Under the pieces are notes generated by a model, which had not been told where the DNA came from, did no database searches, and worked only from the letters and a program-made list of their open reading frames with translations. This document shows positions 16,682 to 27,115 of a stretch of 64,000 nucleotides of DNA, piece by piece; positions within the stretch are counted from its first letter, which is position 1, and each line of letters opens with the position of its first letter. Origin of the DNA: Duganella fentianensis. GTDB lineage: Bacteria > Pseudomonadota > Gammaproteobacteria > Burkholderiales > Burkholderiaceae_D. Location: contig NZ_WWCL01000001.1 of NCBI RefSeq assembly GCF_009857835.1, positions 372,001-436,000 of the forward strand, written 5' to 3'. Both the position numbers and the translations under genes were made by a program.

Positions 16682-18499
16682 ATGAGCACGCAATCGGTTG
16701 TACTGCTAGTCGTATTCCTGCTGGTGCTACTGGCACTGGCTTATCCGCTGGGCATAGTGCTGACCCGCGTGGGACAGGGCGCTGCGGTGCCGGGCCTGAG
16801 CTGGCTGGGCAAGGTCGAACATCTGCTATACCGCATGGCCGGTGTGCAGACCAAGGATGGCATGGCCGTGGGCCAGAGCTGGAAGGCGTTTGCCATTTCG
16901 CTGATGCTGTTTAATAGCCTGGGGGCGCTGTTCGTCTATGCACTGCAGCGCTTGCAGCAATGGCTGCCGCTCAATCCGCAGGCACTGCCTAACGTCTCGC
17001 CGGATTCGGCCTTCAATACCGCCATCAGCTTTGTTGCCAATACCAACTGGCAGGGCTATAGCGGTGAGCAGACCATGAGCTACCTGACCCAGATGCTGGC
17101 GCTGACTTGTCAGAACTTCTTCTCGGCGGCCACCGGCATCGCCGTGGCGTTTGCCCTGATCCGCGGTTTCGCGGCCCGCTCGGCCAGCTCTATCGGTAAT
17201 TTCTGGGCCGATGTGACACGCGCTACCCTGTATGTGCTGCTGCCGCTGTCGCTAGTGTTTGCCGTATTCCTTGGCAGCCAGGGCGTGATCCAGAACTTTT
17301 CTGCCTATCAGGAAGTGAGCTTGCTTGATCCCGTCACTTACACCCAGCCTAAAACGGGGCCTGATGGCCAGCCGCTGCTGGACGCCCAGGGCCAGCCTGT
17401 CACGGAAACTCTTACCACGGACAAGCAGATCATCGCCATGGGGCCGGTCGCTTCTCAGGAAGCCATCAAGATGCTGGGCACCAATGGCGGTGGCTTCTTT
17501 AACGCTAACTCGGCACATCCCTACGAAAATCCTACGGCGCTGAGCAACTTCTTTCAGATGATCGCTATCTTCATCATTCCGGCCGCGCTGTGCTTCAGCT
17601 TTGGCCGCATGGTAGGCGACCGGCGTCAGGGCTGGGCAGTGCTAGCGGCCATGACTACCTTGTTCACAGTAATGACGCTGGTGGTGATGAGTTCTGAACA
17701 GCAGGCCCACCCTGTGCTACAGGCGCTCAATGTGGACCAGAACATAAGTATGCTGCAGTCGGGCGGCTATATGGAAGGCAAGGAGACCCGTTTCGGCATC
17801 AGTGCTTCCACGCTGTTCGCGGCGGTAACTACGGCAGCATCCTGCGGCGCCGTGAATGCCATGCACGACTCCTTCCTGCCGCTGGGCGGCATGGTGCCCA
17901 TGCTGCTGATCCAGTTCGGCGAAGTGATTTTCGGCGGCGTCGGCTCCGGCCTGTACGGCATGCTGATCTTCGCCATCATGGCAGTGTTCATCGCCGGCCT
18001 GATGATAGGCCGTACGCCTGAATATCTGGGCAAGAAGATCCAGTCGTATGAAATGAAGATGACTTCGATCGCGATACTGGTAACGCCCACGCTGGTGCTG
18101 GCAGGTACTGCCATCGCTGTGCTGTGCGACGCGGGCAAGGCCGGTATCGCCAACCCCGGTGCACATGGCTTCTCGGAGATTCTGTATGCCTTCAGTTCGG
18201 CGGCCAATAACAACGGCAGCGCCTTCGCCGGTCTGTCGGCTAATACGCCGTTCTACAACCTTATGCTGGGCATCGCCATGTGGTTCGGTCGCTTCGCCAT
18301 GATTATTCCGATACTGGCCATCGCCGGTTCGCTGGCGCGCAAGCAGCGGCTGGAAGTCAATGCCGGCACCATGCCTACCCACGGCCCGATTTTTATCGGC
18401 CTGCTGATTGCAGTGGTAACACTGGTCGGCGTGCTCAATTACGTGCCGGCGCTGGCGCTCGGCCCCGTGGTCGAACACTTGCAGCTGTTCGTGCATTAA
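16682..18499 (+). CDS. kdpA: Potassium-transporting ATPase subunit A
   Basis: A 605-residue channel-like subunit with about ten membrane segments, related to the SKT potassium-transporter superfamily. It holds the selectivity-filter regions, for example [15 protein letters not shown] (about residues 119-133) and [19 protein letters not shown] (about 267-285). It binds potassium from the periplasm for the KdpB P-type pump. Length is slightly above the Escherichia coli protein (557); an extra loop near [18 protein letters not shown] accounts for part of this. GGAGG of the kdpF tail serves as ribosome-binding site. Confidence 0.97.
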   Translation: MSTQSVVLLVVFLLVLLALAYPLGIVLTRVGQGAAVPGLSWLGKVEHLLYRMAGVQTKDGMAVGQSWKAFAISLMLFNSLGALFVYALQRLQQWLPLNPQALPNVSPDSAFNTAISFVANTNWQGYSGEQTMSYLTQMLALTCQNFFSAATGIAVAFALIRGFAARSASSIGNFWADVTRATLYVLLPLSLVFAVFLGSQGVIQNFSAYQEVSLLDPVTYTQPKTGPDGQPLLDAQGQPVTETLTTDKQIIAMGPVASQEAIKMLGTNGGGFFNANSAHPYENPTALSNFFQMIAIFIIPAALCFSFGRMVGDRRQGWAVLAAMTTLFTVMTLVVMSSEQQAHPVLQALNVDQNISMLQSGGYMEGKETRFGISASTLFAAVTTAASCGAVNAMHDSFLPLGGMVPMLLIQFGEVIFGGVGSGLYGMLIFAIMAVFIAGLMIGRTPEYLGKKIQSYEMKMTSIAILVTPTLVLAGTAIAVLCDAGKAGIANPGAHGFSEILYAFSSAANNNGSAFAGLSANTPFYNLMLGIAMWFGRFAMIIPILAIAGSLARKQRLEVNAGTMPTHGPIFIGLLIAVVTLVGVLNYVPALALGPVVEHLQLFVH

Positions 18500-18511
18500 G
18501 AGGAGTTCAAG

Positions 18512-20653
18512 ATGTCTAATATTCCCGCATCCCCTAAAGAGATGACCATATTTACCAATCCGCCGGCCCGCAAGCTGAGCATGTTCGAATCGACACTGGT
18601 GATGCCTGCCATCGTCGATGCGTTCCGCAAGCTCCATCCCCGCGTGCAGCTGCGCAGTCCCGTGATGTTCGTGGTGTTCGTCAGCAGCATCATCACATCG
18701 GCGCTGGCCGTCCAGGCTTATTCCGGTCAGGGCGAAGCCCCGTTCGGCTTCATACTGGCGACTTCGATCTGGCTCTGGTTCACTGTGCTGTTCGCTAACT
18801 TTGCCGAAGCGCTGGCAGAAGGGCGCAGCAAGGCGCAGGCAGCTTCGCTGCGCAGCCTGAAACAGACCGTGATGGCCAAGAAGCTGTCCATGCCGAGGCA
18901 TGGCGCGAGCTGGCTGCCGCAGTCGGCCACCGATCTGCGCAAAGGGAATGTCATACTGGTGGAAGCCGGTGACGTGATACCTATCGACGGCGAAGTCATC
19001 GAAGGCGTGGCATCGGTCGATGAATCGGCCATTACGGGCGAATCGGCGCCGGTGATCCGCGAATCGGGCGGTGACTTTTCGTCCGTTACGGGCGGCACCC
19101 GCGTGCTGTCGGACTGGCTGATCGTGAAAGTCACGGCCAATCCCGGTGAAACCTTCCTGGACCGCATGATCGCCATGGTGGAAGGCGCCAAGCGCCAGAA
19201 AACACCCAATGAAATCGCCCTGACCATACTGCTGGTGGCGCTGACCATTGTGTTTCTGGTGGTGACGGTCACCCTGCTGCCATTCTCGCTGTTCTCGGTG
19301 GAGGCTGCCAGAGCGGCCGGTCTGGCCAGTTCGCCGATTTCCATCACCGTGCTGATCGCCCTGCTGGTGTGTTTGATTCCGACCACCATAGGCGGCCTGC
19401 TGTCCGCTATCGGTGTGGCGGGCATGAGCCGCATGATGCAGGCCAACGTGATTGCCACCTCCGGCCGTGCCGTGGAAGCAGCTGGTGACGTGGACGTGCT
19501 GCTGCTCGATAAAACCGGCACCATCACGCTGGGTAACCGTCAGGCCGCCAGCTTTGTGCCGGCGCTGGGCGTGAGCGAACAGCAACTGGCCGACGTGGCC
19601 CAGCTGGCTTCGCTGGCCGATGAAACACCCGAGGGCCGTTCCATCGTGGTGCTGGCCAAGAACAGGTTCAATCTCCGCGAGCGGGCGCTGGAAAGCCTGC
19701 ATGCCCACTTTGTGCCGTTTGCCGCCGCCACCCGTATGAGCGGCGTGGATATTCCGCTGGAAGGCGGTGCCGTGCGCGAAGTGCGCAAGGGCGCGGCAGA
19801 CGCCGTGCGCAAATATGTCGAAGCGCAGGGCCAGCCGTTCCCGTCCGAAGTGGCACATAGCGTGGAAGACATTTCGCGGCGCGGTTCGACCCCGCTGGTA
19901 GTGGCCGATGCTGGCCGCGTGCTGGGTGTGATCGAACTGAAGGACATCGTCAAAGGCGGTATCAAGGAGCGGTTTGCCGAACTGCGCCGCATGGGCATCA
20001 AAACCGTGATGATCACCGGCGATAACAAGCTGACGGCTGCCACCATTGCTGCCGAAGCGGGCGTGGACGACTTCCTGGCCGAAGCCACGCCGGAAGACAA
20101 GCTGAAACTGATACGCCAGTATCAGGCCGAAGGCCGGCTGGTGGCGATGACGGGCGACGGCACCAATGACGCGCCGGCGCTGGCACAGGCCGATGTGGCA
20201 GTAGCGATGAATTCCGGCACGCAGGCAGCCAAGGAAGCCGGCAATATGGTGGATCTGGATTCCAATCCGACCAAGCTGCTGGAAATCGTCGAGATCGGCA
20301 AGCAGATGCTGATGACACGCGGCTCGCTGACCACCTTCTCGATTGCGAACGATGTGGCCAAGTATTTCGCCATTATTCCGGCCGCTTTCGTGGGCACTTA
20401 TCCGGCCCTGAAGTCGCTCGACATCATGCATCTGGCCAGCCCGGCCTCGGCCATCATGTCGGCCGTGATCTTCAACGCGCTGATCATCGTGGTCCTGATC
20501 CCGCTGGCGCTCAGAGGTGTGCAGTACCGCGCCATCGGAGCTGCGGCCCTGCTGCGCCGGAATATTCTGCTGTATGGCGTGGGCGGCATTGTTCTGCCTT
20601 TCATCGGCATCAAGCTGATCGACATGCTGCTCGCCATGTTCAACTTTGTCTAA
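18512..20653 (+). CDS. kdpB: Potassium-transporting ATPase subunit B
   Basis: A 713-residue P-type ATPase. The phosphorylated Asp333 is in DKTGTIT; the actuator motif appears as [10 protein letters not shown] (TGES); the hinge motif is [29 protein letters not shown] hydrolysis here drives potassium uptake through KdpA. It is somewhat longer than the Escherichia coli protein (682), mostly at the N-terminus ([21 protein letters not shown]). AGAGGAG precedes the ATG, and the gene follows kdpA by 12 bases. Confidence 0.97.
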   Translation: MSNIPASPKEMTIFTNPPARKLSMFESTLVMPAIVDAFRKLHPRVQLRSPVMFVVFVSSIITSALAVQAYSGQGEAPFGFILATSIWLWFTVLFANFAEALAEGRSKAQAASLRSLKQTVMAKKLSMPRHGASWLPQSATDLRKGNVILVEAGDVIPIDGEVIEGVASVDESAITGESAPVIRESGGDFSSVTGGTRVLSDWLIVKVTANPGETFLDRMIAMVEGAKRQKTPNEIALTILLVALTIVFLVVTVTLLPFSLFSVEAARAAGLASSPISITVLIALLVCLIPTTIGGLLSAIGVAGMSRMMQANVIATSGRAVEAAGDVDVLLLDKTGTITLGNRQAASFVPALGVSEQQLADVAQLASLADETPEGRSIVVLAKNRFNLRERALESLHAHFVPFAAATRMSGVDIPLEGGAVREVRKGAADAVRKYVEAQGQPFPSEVAHSVEDISRRGSTPLVVADAGRVLGVIELKDIVKGGIKERFAELRRMGIKTVMITGDNKLTAATIAAEAGVDDFLAEATPEDKLKLIRQYQAEGRLVAMTGDGTNDAPALAQADVAVAMNSGTQAAKEAGNMVDLDSNPTKLLEIVEIGKQMLMTRGSLTTFSIANDVAKYFAIIPAAFVGTYPALKSLDIMHLASPASAIMSAVIFNALIIVVLIPLALRGVQYRAIGAAALLRRNILLYGVGGIVLPFIGIKLIDMLLAMFNFV

Positions 20654-20665
20654 TCAGGAGCCTCT

Positions 20666-21316
20666 ATGACTACCTCTCAACAATCGCAACTGCGCCCCGC
20701 CGTGCTGCTGTTTGCGCTACTGTCCGTGCTGTGCGGTGTGCTGTATCCGCTGGTGGTATGTGGTTTCGTCGGGCTGCTGTTCCCTGTCAAGGCGGCTGGT
20801 AGCCTGGTCGAGGCGAACGGCAGGACGGTTGGCTCCAGCCTGATAGGTCAGGCATTTTCGGCGCCGCAGTACTTCTGGAGCCGTCCATCGGCGACCGCGC
20901 CGATGCCCAACAACGCTGCCGGTTCTTCCGGCGCCAATCAGGGACCGACCAATCCGGCCCTGGCCGATGCAGTCAAAGGCCGGATCGCGGCGCTGCATGC
21001 CGGCGCGGCGGTAGTCGGCATCGCGCCATCGTCCGATCCCGTCCCGGTCGATCTGGTGACGGCGTCGGCTTCCGGTCTGGATCCCGAGATCAGCGTGGCG
21101 GCCGCCCTGTATCAGGTGCCGCGCGTAGCGGCGGCACGCCGGCTGGATCCGGCCCGGGTGCGCGATCTGGTCGAGCAGCACCGTCAGGACCAGTTGCTGG
21201 GCTTCTTCGGCGAGCCACGGGTCAATGTACTGGCGCTGAACCTGGCACTTGATGCCGGGCGTAGCAGGCTGGTGGCGCAGACGCAGGTAGCTGCGGCGCT
21301 GCCTGTGCAGCACTGA
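20666..21316 (+). CDS. kdpC: Potassium-transporting ATPase subunit C
   Basis: A 216-residue subunit with one N-terminal membrane segment (VLLFALLSVLCGVLYPLVVCGFVGLLF) and a periplasmic domain with the KdpC signatures LIGQAFSAPQYFWSRPSA, SASGLDPEISVAAALYQVPR and the C-terminal NVLALNLAL. It helps assemble and gate the Kdp pump. AATCAGGAG lies before the ATG, 12 bases after kdpB. Confidence 0.96.
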   Translation: MTTSQQSQLRPAVLLFALLSVLCGVLYPLVVCGFVGLLFPVKAAGSLVEANGRTVGSSLIGQAFSAPQYFWSRPSATAPMPNNAAGSSGANQGPTNPALADAVKGRIAALHAGAAVVGIAPSSDPVPVDLVTASASGLDPEISVAAALYQVPRVAAARRLDPARVRDLVEQHRQDQLLGFFGEPRVNVLALNLALDAGRSRLVAQTQVAAALPVQH

Positions 21317-21339
21317 AAGCTAGCGTAAAATGCTGTTCC

Positions 21340-24144
21340 ATGTTCTCTAGCGATAAGCAGCGGTCCGACCGCCCCGACCCGGATGCGCTACTGGCGCAGA
21401 TGCAGGCGCAGGAGCGCAAGGCGGCGCGCGGTAAATTACGCATCTATTTCGGCGCTTCGGCCGGCGTGGGCAAAACCTATGCGATGCTGGCTGCGGCGCG
21501 CAAGCTGCTGGCTGCCGGCCAGGCTCCCGCACTGCTGGTGGGGGTGGTGGAAACCCACGGCCGTAGCGAAACGGCGGCCATGCTGGAAGGCCTGCCGCTG
21601 CTGCCCTTGCGGCAGCTGGCCTATCGCGGCAAAAGCATCGCCGAATTCGATATCGATGGGGCACTGGAACAGCATCCCGACCTGATACTGATAGACGAGC
21701 TGGCGCACTCCAATGCGCCCGGTTCGCGCCATCCCAAACGCTGGCAGGATATCGAAGAATTGCTCGATGCGGGCATCGACGTGTTCACCACCGTCAACGT
21801 GCAGCATCTGGAAAGCCTGAATGACGTGGTGGGCGGCATCACCAATATCCGCGTCAGCGAAACCGTGCCCGATACCGTCTTCGATCTGGCGGACGAAGTG
21901 GTGCTGGTCGATATCCCGGCCGACGAACTGCTGGCACGGCTGAAAAGCGGGCGGGTGTATCAGCCGGCGCAGGCAGAACGGGCCGCGCGCAATTTCTTCC
22001 GCAAGGGGAACCTGATTGCGCTGCGCGAGCTGGCGCTGCGCCGCACGGCCGACCGCATCGAGGATGATGTGCGTGCCTATCGGGTCGAGCAGTCCATCAA
22101 CGCCATCTGGAAAACCGGCGCGGCCCTGCTGGCCTGTGTGGGACATCGTCCCGGTGGCGAGCACACGGTGCGCAGCACGGCGCGGCTGGCTGGTCAGCTG
22201 GGCACGGCGTGGCATGCCATCTATGTCGAGACACCGGCATTGCAGCGGCTGCCCGCAGGCCAGCGGGAGCAGATACTCAGAACGCTGAAGCTGGCCGAGG
22301 AACTGGGCGCCGTGACAGCCGTGCTATCCGCCCACGATATTGCTGCCGCTGCCGTCGAATATGCGCGCAGCCATAATCTGTCCAAGATCGTGCTGGGGCG
22401 GGCGCACCGTAGCTGGCCCTGGCGCAGCAGCCATAACAAGCGCATCGCTGCGCTGGCGGGGGATCTGGACCTGATCGAGATCGGCGCCGTCAGTCCGCAC
22501 AGTGCGCCAGCAGGTCGCGACGGCGCTGATGACAAGACCCGCCAGCGCGGCGTGCCGGATCTGGATGAAGCCCAGGAAGCTGGCGATGGTGCAGGGCAGT
22601 GGCGCCGTATGCAGGGCTATGTGTGGGCGGCTGTGGCCAGTCTGTGCACCGCCCTGGCCACCACGCCGTTGCTGGCCTGGCTGGATCTGGCCAATATCGC
22701 CATGCTGTTCCTGCTGGTGGTGGTGCTGGTGGCGTGGCGCTTCGGGCGCGGGCCATCGGTGCTGGCGACCTGTGTCAGCGTGGCCTGCTTCGATTTCTTT
22801 TTCGTGCCGCCACGCTTCGACTTTGCCGTATCGGACTTCCAGTATCTGATTACCTTTGTGGTGATGCTGGTGGTCGGGCTGTTCACCGGCCACCTGACTT
22901 CGGACTTGCGCTTTCAGGCGCGCGTGGCTTCCAACCGCGAAGCGCGTTCACGCGCGCTGTACGAATTTTCCCGCGAGCTGTCCGGTGCTTTGCAGACCGA
23001 ACAGATATTCGAGATCACCCATCGGGCTATACAGCAAGCCTTCCGCGCCCGCGCAACCCTGATCGTGCCGGATGAGCAGGGCCGCTTGCAGACGCCACGA
23101 TTCAGCACTGCCGATGCCGCGACCTACCGCCATGGAGCGCTGCTGGATATGGCGATCGCCCAGTGGGCCTTTGACCGCGCTGAAAATGCCGGTCTGGGCA
23201 CCGATACCCTGCCGGCCAGCCGTATCTTCTATCTGCCGCTGGTGGCGCCCATGCGCACGCGCGGTGTACTGGCTATCGAGCCGCAGCACCGGCGCTGGAT
23301 ACTGATACCCGAGCAGCGCCAGCAGCTCGATACCTTTGCCGCACTGGCCGCAATTGCGCTGGAACGCGTGCATTACATCGAGGTGGCGCAGAATGCGCTG
23401 GTGAACATGGAGTCTGAACGTCTGCGCAACTCTTTGCTGGCGGCGCTATCGCATGACCTGCGTACGCCGCTGACATCCCTGGTCGGCCTATCCGAGTCGC
23501 TAACAGTGGCGCGTCCCGCTCTGGCCGAGGCGCAGCAGCGCACCGCTGTTGCGCTGCATGAGGAGGCGCTGCGCATGAGCACTCTGGTGGCCAATTTGCT
23601 GGACATGGCGCGCATCCAGAGCGGCGAAGTGAAATTCAACCTGCAGTGGCAGGCACTGGAAGAGGTGGCGGGCAGCGCGCTGCGCGCCAGTGCTTCGCAG
23701 TTACGCGAGCATACGGTGGTGACGCGCCTGCCGGCCGATCTACCACTGGTACAGTTCGACGCCGTGCTGATCGAGCGCGTGCTGTGCAATCTACTGGAAA
23801 ATGCGGCCAAATATACGCCGGCCGGCTCGCACATCGTGCTGTCGGCGCTGGCGCGTGGCAGCGAGCTACGCGTCAGCGTATGCGATGATGGCCCCGGTCT
23901 GCCGGCCGGCCGCGAGGAAATGCTGTTTGAAAAATTTACCCGTGGCGAGCGCGAATCGGCCAAGCCGGGCGTGGGGCTGGGGCTGGCGATCTGCCGTGCC
24001 ATCATCGAAGCCCACGGCGGCCGGATAGCGGCCGTGGCGTCACCACTGGGCGGTGCCGGTTTCGAATTTACCCTGCCACTGGGCACGCCACCGTTGCCGC
24101 CAGAGCCGGACCTCGATGCCCCCGCAGTAACACAGGAATCCTGA
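21340..24144 (+). CDS. kdpD: Sensor histidine kinase KdpD
   Basis: A 934-residue membrane kinase that senses low potassium and phosphorylates KdpE. In order: KdpD domain with Walker A GASAGVGKTYAML (about residues 38-50) and Walker B-like LILIDELAHSN; a USP-like domain (about 250-370); a four-helix DUF4118 membrane block (about 425-520); a GAF-like domain; HisKA with H705 in ALSHDLRTPLTSL; and HATPase with NLLENAAKYTP and GVGLGLAI. The segment between the USP domain and first membrane helix is Arg/Asp rich. No clear ribosome-binding site precedes ATG 21340, so translation may depend on kdpC. Only four bases separate it from kdpE. Confidence 0.96.
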   Translation: MFSSDKQRSDRPDPDALLAQMQAQERKAARGKLRIYFGASAGVGKTYAMLAAARKLLAAGQAPALLVGVVETHGRSETAAMLEGLPLLPLRQLAYRGKSIAEFDIDGALEQHPDLILIDELAHSNAPGSRHPKRWQDIEELLDAGIDVFTTVNVQHLESLNDVVGGITNIRVSETVPDTVFDLADEVVLVDIPADELLARLKSGRVYQPAQAERAARNFFRKGNLIALRELALRRTADRIEDDVRAYRVEQSINAIWKTGAALLACVGHRPGGEHTVRSTARLAGQLGTAWHAIYVETPALQRLPAGQREQILRTLKLAEELGAVTAVLSAHDIAAAAVEYARSHNLSKIVLGRAHRSWPWRSSHNKRIAALAGDLDLIEIGAVSPHSAPAGRDGADDKTRQRGVPDLDEAQEAGDGAGQWRRMQGYVWAAVASLCTALATTPLLAWLDLANIAMLFLLVVVLVAWRFGRGPSVLATCVSVACFDFFFVPPRFDFAVSDFQYLITFVVMLVVGLFTGHLTSDLRFQARVASNREARSRALYEFSRELSGALQTEQIFEITHRAIQQAFRARATLIVPDEQGRLQTPRFSTADAATYRHGALLDMAIAQWAFDRAENAGLGTDTLPASRIFYLPLVAPMRTRGVLAIEPQHRRWILIPEQRQQLDTFAALAAIALERVHYIEVAQNALVNMESERLRNSLLAALSHDLRTPLTSLVGLSESLTVARPALAEAQQRTAVALHEEALRMSTLVANLLDMARIQSGEVKFNLQWQALEEVAGSALRASASQLREHTVVTRLPADLPLVQFDAVLIERVLCNLLENAAKYTPAGSHIVLSALARGSELRVSVCDDGPGLPAGREEMLFEKFTRGERESAKPGVGLGLAICRAIIEAHGGRIAAVASPLGGAGFEFTLPLGTPPLPPEPDLDAPAVTQES

Positions 24145-24148
24145 AATC

Positions 24149-24850
24149 ATGAGTGAACCATCCCCGACTGCCTTGCTCGTCGAAGACGAGCCACAGATAC
24201 GCCGCTTCGTGCGCGCCGCGCTGGAAGAAGAGGGCTGGCAGGTGCATGAAGCCGCGTCGTTGCAGCGCGGGCTGATCGATGCCGGCACCCGCAAGCCCGA
24301 TCTGATCGTGCTGGATCTGGGCCTGCCCGATGGCGATGGCAACAGCTTTATCAGCGATGTGCGCAAATGGTCGCAAGTGCCGATCATCGTGCTGTCGGCA
24401 CGCGTTAGCGAGGGTGACAAGATTGCTGCCCTTGATGCCGGTGCCGATGACTATCTGACCAAGCCGTTCGGAGTGGGCGAGCTGCTGGCACGGGTGCGCG
24501 CCACCTTGCGCCGCCAGCGCCAGCCGCTGGCCGATGCTGCGGGACTGGTGCGCTTCGGCGATGTATCGGTCGATATCAAGGATCGCCGCGTGCTGCGCGC
24601 TGGCCAGCCCGTGCATCTGACGCCGACCGAATTCCGCTTGCTGTCCGTGCTGGTCTCCAATGCCGGGCGGGTGATGACGAATGTCCAGCTATTGCGTGCC
24701 GTGTGGGGGCCGTCGCAGTCGGAGAATGGCCACTATCTGCGCATCTACATGGGCCATCTGCGCCACAAGCTGGAAGCCGATCCGGCCCAGCCGCGCTACC
24801 TGCTGACAGAAACGGCAGTGGGCTACCGTCTGCAACTGCCTGCCGAATAA
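24149..24850 (+). CDS. kdpE: Response regulator KdpE
   Basis: A 233-residue OmpR-family regulator: receiver domain with acidic pocket VEDE (residues 11-14), phospho-acceptor Asp56 in LIVLDLGLPDGDG and TKPF lysine; then a winged-helix DNA-binding domain (about 130-230) with LTPTEFRLLSVLVSNAGRV. It activates kdpFABC under potassium limitation. The matching operators at 15490 and 16401 are its expected targets. The gene is last in the operon and converges on the membrane-GNAT gene 13 bases away. Confidence 0.96.
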   Translation: MSEPSPTALLVEDEPQIRRFVRAALEEEGWQVHEAASLQRGLIDAGTRKPDLIVLDLGLPDGDGNSFISDVRKWSQVPIIVLSARVSEGDKIAALDAGADDYLTKPFGVGELLARVRATLRRQRQPLADAAGLVRFGDVSVDIKDRRVLRAGQPVHLTPTEFRLLSVLVSNAGRVMTNVQLLRAVWGPSQSENGHYLRIYMGHLRHKLEADPAQPRYLLTETAVGYRLQLPAE

Positions 24851-24863
24851 GGCCGGTTGCCGG

Positions 24864-25778
24864 CTAGCTCGCGCGCCGTAACAGCAGATAGCCCTGGTCG
24901 GAAACGGCAGTCTGGGCAAAGCCCCGTTTCAGCAGCATGGACAGCATGGTGGAGTCGGGCCGGCATGCGGCGATGAGAGCACGCTGCTTGTAGTGCGCGC
25001 AGAAAAAATCGACCATCAGATTGCCCAGGCCTTGGCTGCGGTAGCGTGGATCGACCACCATGGCATGCAGTTCACGTGCGAGGACATCCTGCTGGTCCAT
25101 GCCGAGCAACATCATATAACTGTGTACTTCTCCTTCGAACTCGGCGACCCAGAATTCGATGGGCACAGTGCATTGGCCTCCGCCCCAGACATCGCGCAAG
25201 GCGCTACCCTGCAATATGCCGGCGCGGAAGCTGGAATCCAGCGCAGCCTGGCGCACACTGTCGGTGACTACCTGATCAAAGTTGCCACTGGCGCCAGCGA
25301 GCGAAGTGAGGCGGATAATCGCCGGTACATCGTCGGGTACTGCCCGTCGTATCGAGGAATCGAGATGGCGCAGGTGGCGCTCGTGTTTGACGCTGCTGCG
25401 GATATGGCGCGCATGCTCGAGCAGATGGTCGCGCTGGCGCCGCAGTGCCAGGGCGAGCAGGGCTACGCAGCCATAAAACGCCGCGCTTTGCAGGACGTCG
25501 TAGGTCAGCATCAGCGGCGACTGGTGCGGAACCCGCATGATGCTGTAGTCGATCACGCGCGCTGCAGTTGATAAGACTACAAACAGCAGGGCGGGCCAGC
25601 GTCCTAGCCACCATGCTGCCATGGCAGTGGGAATGCTCAGGAAAGGGGCATAGGAGATGCTTGCCCCCGTGTCCATATCGAGCAGGAAGATTATGGCTTC
25701 CAGCAGCAACAGGCTCAGTAGGAGCTGGCGTGGGCGGAGCCGGCGTAGCCGTTCCGAAAATGATCGTTGGTATAACAT
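24864..25778 (-). CDS. Membrane-anchored GNAT acetyltransferase fusion
   Basis: A 304-residue two-part protein. Residues about 18-115 hold four hydrophobic segments (LLLSLLLLEAIIFLLDM, APFLSIPTAMAAWWLGRWPALLFVVL, SAAFYGCVALLALAL) of the kind seen as the N-terminal sensor block of some histidine kinases and GGDEF proteins. After a short Arg/His-rich coiled linker (QRDHLLEHARHIRSSVKHERHL) a GNAT domain follows (about 140-300): IRRAVPDDVPAIIRL, the acetyl-CoA segment LHAMVVDPRYRSQGLGNLM with R-x-x-G-x-G, and a C-terminal MLLKRGF. Its substrate is unknown. No good ribosome-binding site is visible before ATG 25778. It converges on kdpE, so a link to potassium stress is only positional. Confidence 0.75.
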   Translation of the reverse strand: MLYQRSFSERLRRLRPRQLLLSLLLLEAIIFLLDMDTGASISYAPFLSIPTAMAAWWLGRWPALLFVVLSTAARVIDYSIMRVPHQSPLMLTYDVLQSAAFYGCVALLALALRRQRDHLLEHARHIRSSVKHERHLRHLDSSIRRAVPDDVPAIIRLTSLAGASGNFDQVVTDSVRQAALDSSFRAGILQGSALRDVWGGGQCTVPIEFWVAEFEGEVHSYMMLLGMDQQDVLARELHAMVVDPRYRSQGLGNLMVDFFCAHYKQRALIAACRPDSTMLSMLLKRGFAQTAVSDQGYLLLRRAS

Positions 25779-25944
25779 TGGTGCTTATATCCCGGGACAA
25801 CTTGGCTTGGGGTGTCAACAGGGGCTACAGGCTAAAGGACGCACGCCTCAAGAGCAACTTGAGGTTTGTATGCAATTGTATCCTCGGGTTAGTCCATGCG
25901 CCACACTGCAGGGTCTGTAGTGTGGCGCGCAGGCGATAGCGTAA

Positions 25945-27114
25945 CTATTTGCTAAGGGTACGCATGGCCCGTTCCAGCCCGTCCATGGTGAGGGGGAACA
26001 TGCGACGGTTCATCAGCTGGTCGATGATGGAGATGGACTGGCGGTACTGCCAGACGCCGGCCGGCTCGGGATTGAGCCAGACGAATTTGGGGAAGGTAGC
26101 GGTAAAGCGCTGCAGCCAGACCGCGCCCGCTTCCTGATTGTTATACTCCACCGAGCCGCCCGGCTGCAGGATTTCGTAGGGGCTCATGGTGGCGTCGCCG
26201 ACGAAAATCAGTTTGGTATCGGGCGGATATTTGCGCAGGATGTCCCAGGCCGGGAAGCGTTCGGCGTGGCGGCGGCGGTTGTTCTTCCACAGGTAGTCGT
26301 ACACGCAGTTGTGGAAGTAGAAGAATTCCATGTTCTTGAATTCGCTGCGGGCGGCCGAGAACAGTTCTTCCGTGCGCTCGATATGGTCGTCCATGGTGCC
26401 GCCCACGTCGAACAGCATCAGCACCTTGATGTTGTTCTTGCGCTCGGGCTGCATCTTGATGTCGAGGTAGCCGGCGTTGCTGGCGGTGGCGCGGATGGTG
26501 GCATCCAGCGCCAGTTCTTCCGCTGCGCCCAGACGGGCGAACTTGCGCAGGCGGCGCAGCGCTACCTTGATGTTGCGTGTGCCGATTTCCCGTTCGCCGT
26601 CGTAGTCCTTGTAGTTACGGGCTTCCCACACTTTGACGGCAGTGCGGTTGCCGCCCTTGCCGCCTATGCGTATGCCTTCCGGATTGGTGCCGCCGTGGCC
26701 GAACGGCGAAGTGCCGCCCGTGCCTATCCATTTGCTGCCGCCTTCGTGGCGTTCCTTCTGCTCCTTGAGCAGCTCCTGCAGGCGGTCCATCAGCTTGTCG
26801 TAGCCGTACTTTTCCAGTGCGGCGCGCTGTTCTTCGCTCAGTTCGCGCTTCATGCGCTGCACCAGCCAGTCCAGCGGTATCGTACCGTTTTGCTCGAAGG
26901 CGGCCTGTATGCCTTTGAAATACAGGCCGAACGCGCGGTCGAACTTGTCGAAATGGGCTTCGTCCTTGACCAGCGTGATGCGGGCCAGATAGTAGAAATC
27001 ATCGAAGGAGGGGGCTATCACCTGCTTCTGCAATGCCTCCAGCAAGGTGAGAAATTCCTTGATGGTGACGGGGATCTTGGCGTCCCTCAGCGTGTAGAAA
27101 AAATCGATCAGCAT
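25945..27114 (-). CDS. VWA domain protein, CoxE-like
   Basis: A 389-residue cytoplasmic protein starting MLIDFFYTLRDAKIPVTIKEFL at 27114; a longer in-frame version would overrun the upstream gene, and its extra residues look non-native. The N-terminal part is helical (about 1-150, EEQRAALEKYGYDKLM), a Gly-rich linker follows (about 120-165), and the C-terminal VWA domain begins near VLMLFDVGGTMDDHIE, an altered MIDAS motif. VWA proteins paired with MoxR ATPases act in protein or metal-centre maturation (for example CoxE/CoxD). The start is one base after the stop of the GNAT gene, in a three-gene operon led by moxR. The client protein is not identifiable. Confidence 0.85.
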   Translation of the reverse strand: MLIDFFYTLRDAKIPVTIKEFLTLLEALQKQVIAPSFDDFYYLARITLVKDEAHFDKFDRAFGLYFKGIQAAFEQNGTIPLDWLVQRMKRELSEEQRAALEKYGYDKLMDRLQELLKEQKERHEGGSKWIGTGGTSPFGHGGTNPEGIRIGGKGGNRTAVKVWEARNYKDYDGEREIGTRNIKVALRRLRKFARLGAAEELALDATIRATASNAGYLDIKMQPERKNNIKVLMLFDVGGTMDDHIERTEELFSAARSEFKNMEFFYFHNCVYDYLWKNNRRRHAERFPAWDILRKYPPDTKLIFVGDATMSPYEILQPGGSVEYNNQEAGAVWLQRFTATFPKFVWLNPEPAGVWQYRQSISIIDQLMNRRMFPLTMDGLERAMRTLSK

Positions 27115-27115
27115 G

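Noticed and set aside
17717..20431. 904-codon minus-strand ORF over kdpA-kdpB
   Set aside because: Antisense shadow; it spans two real genes and their gap and is His/Gln-rich.
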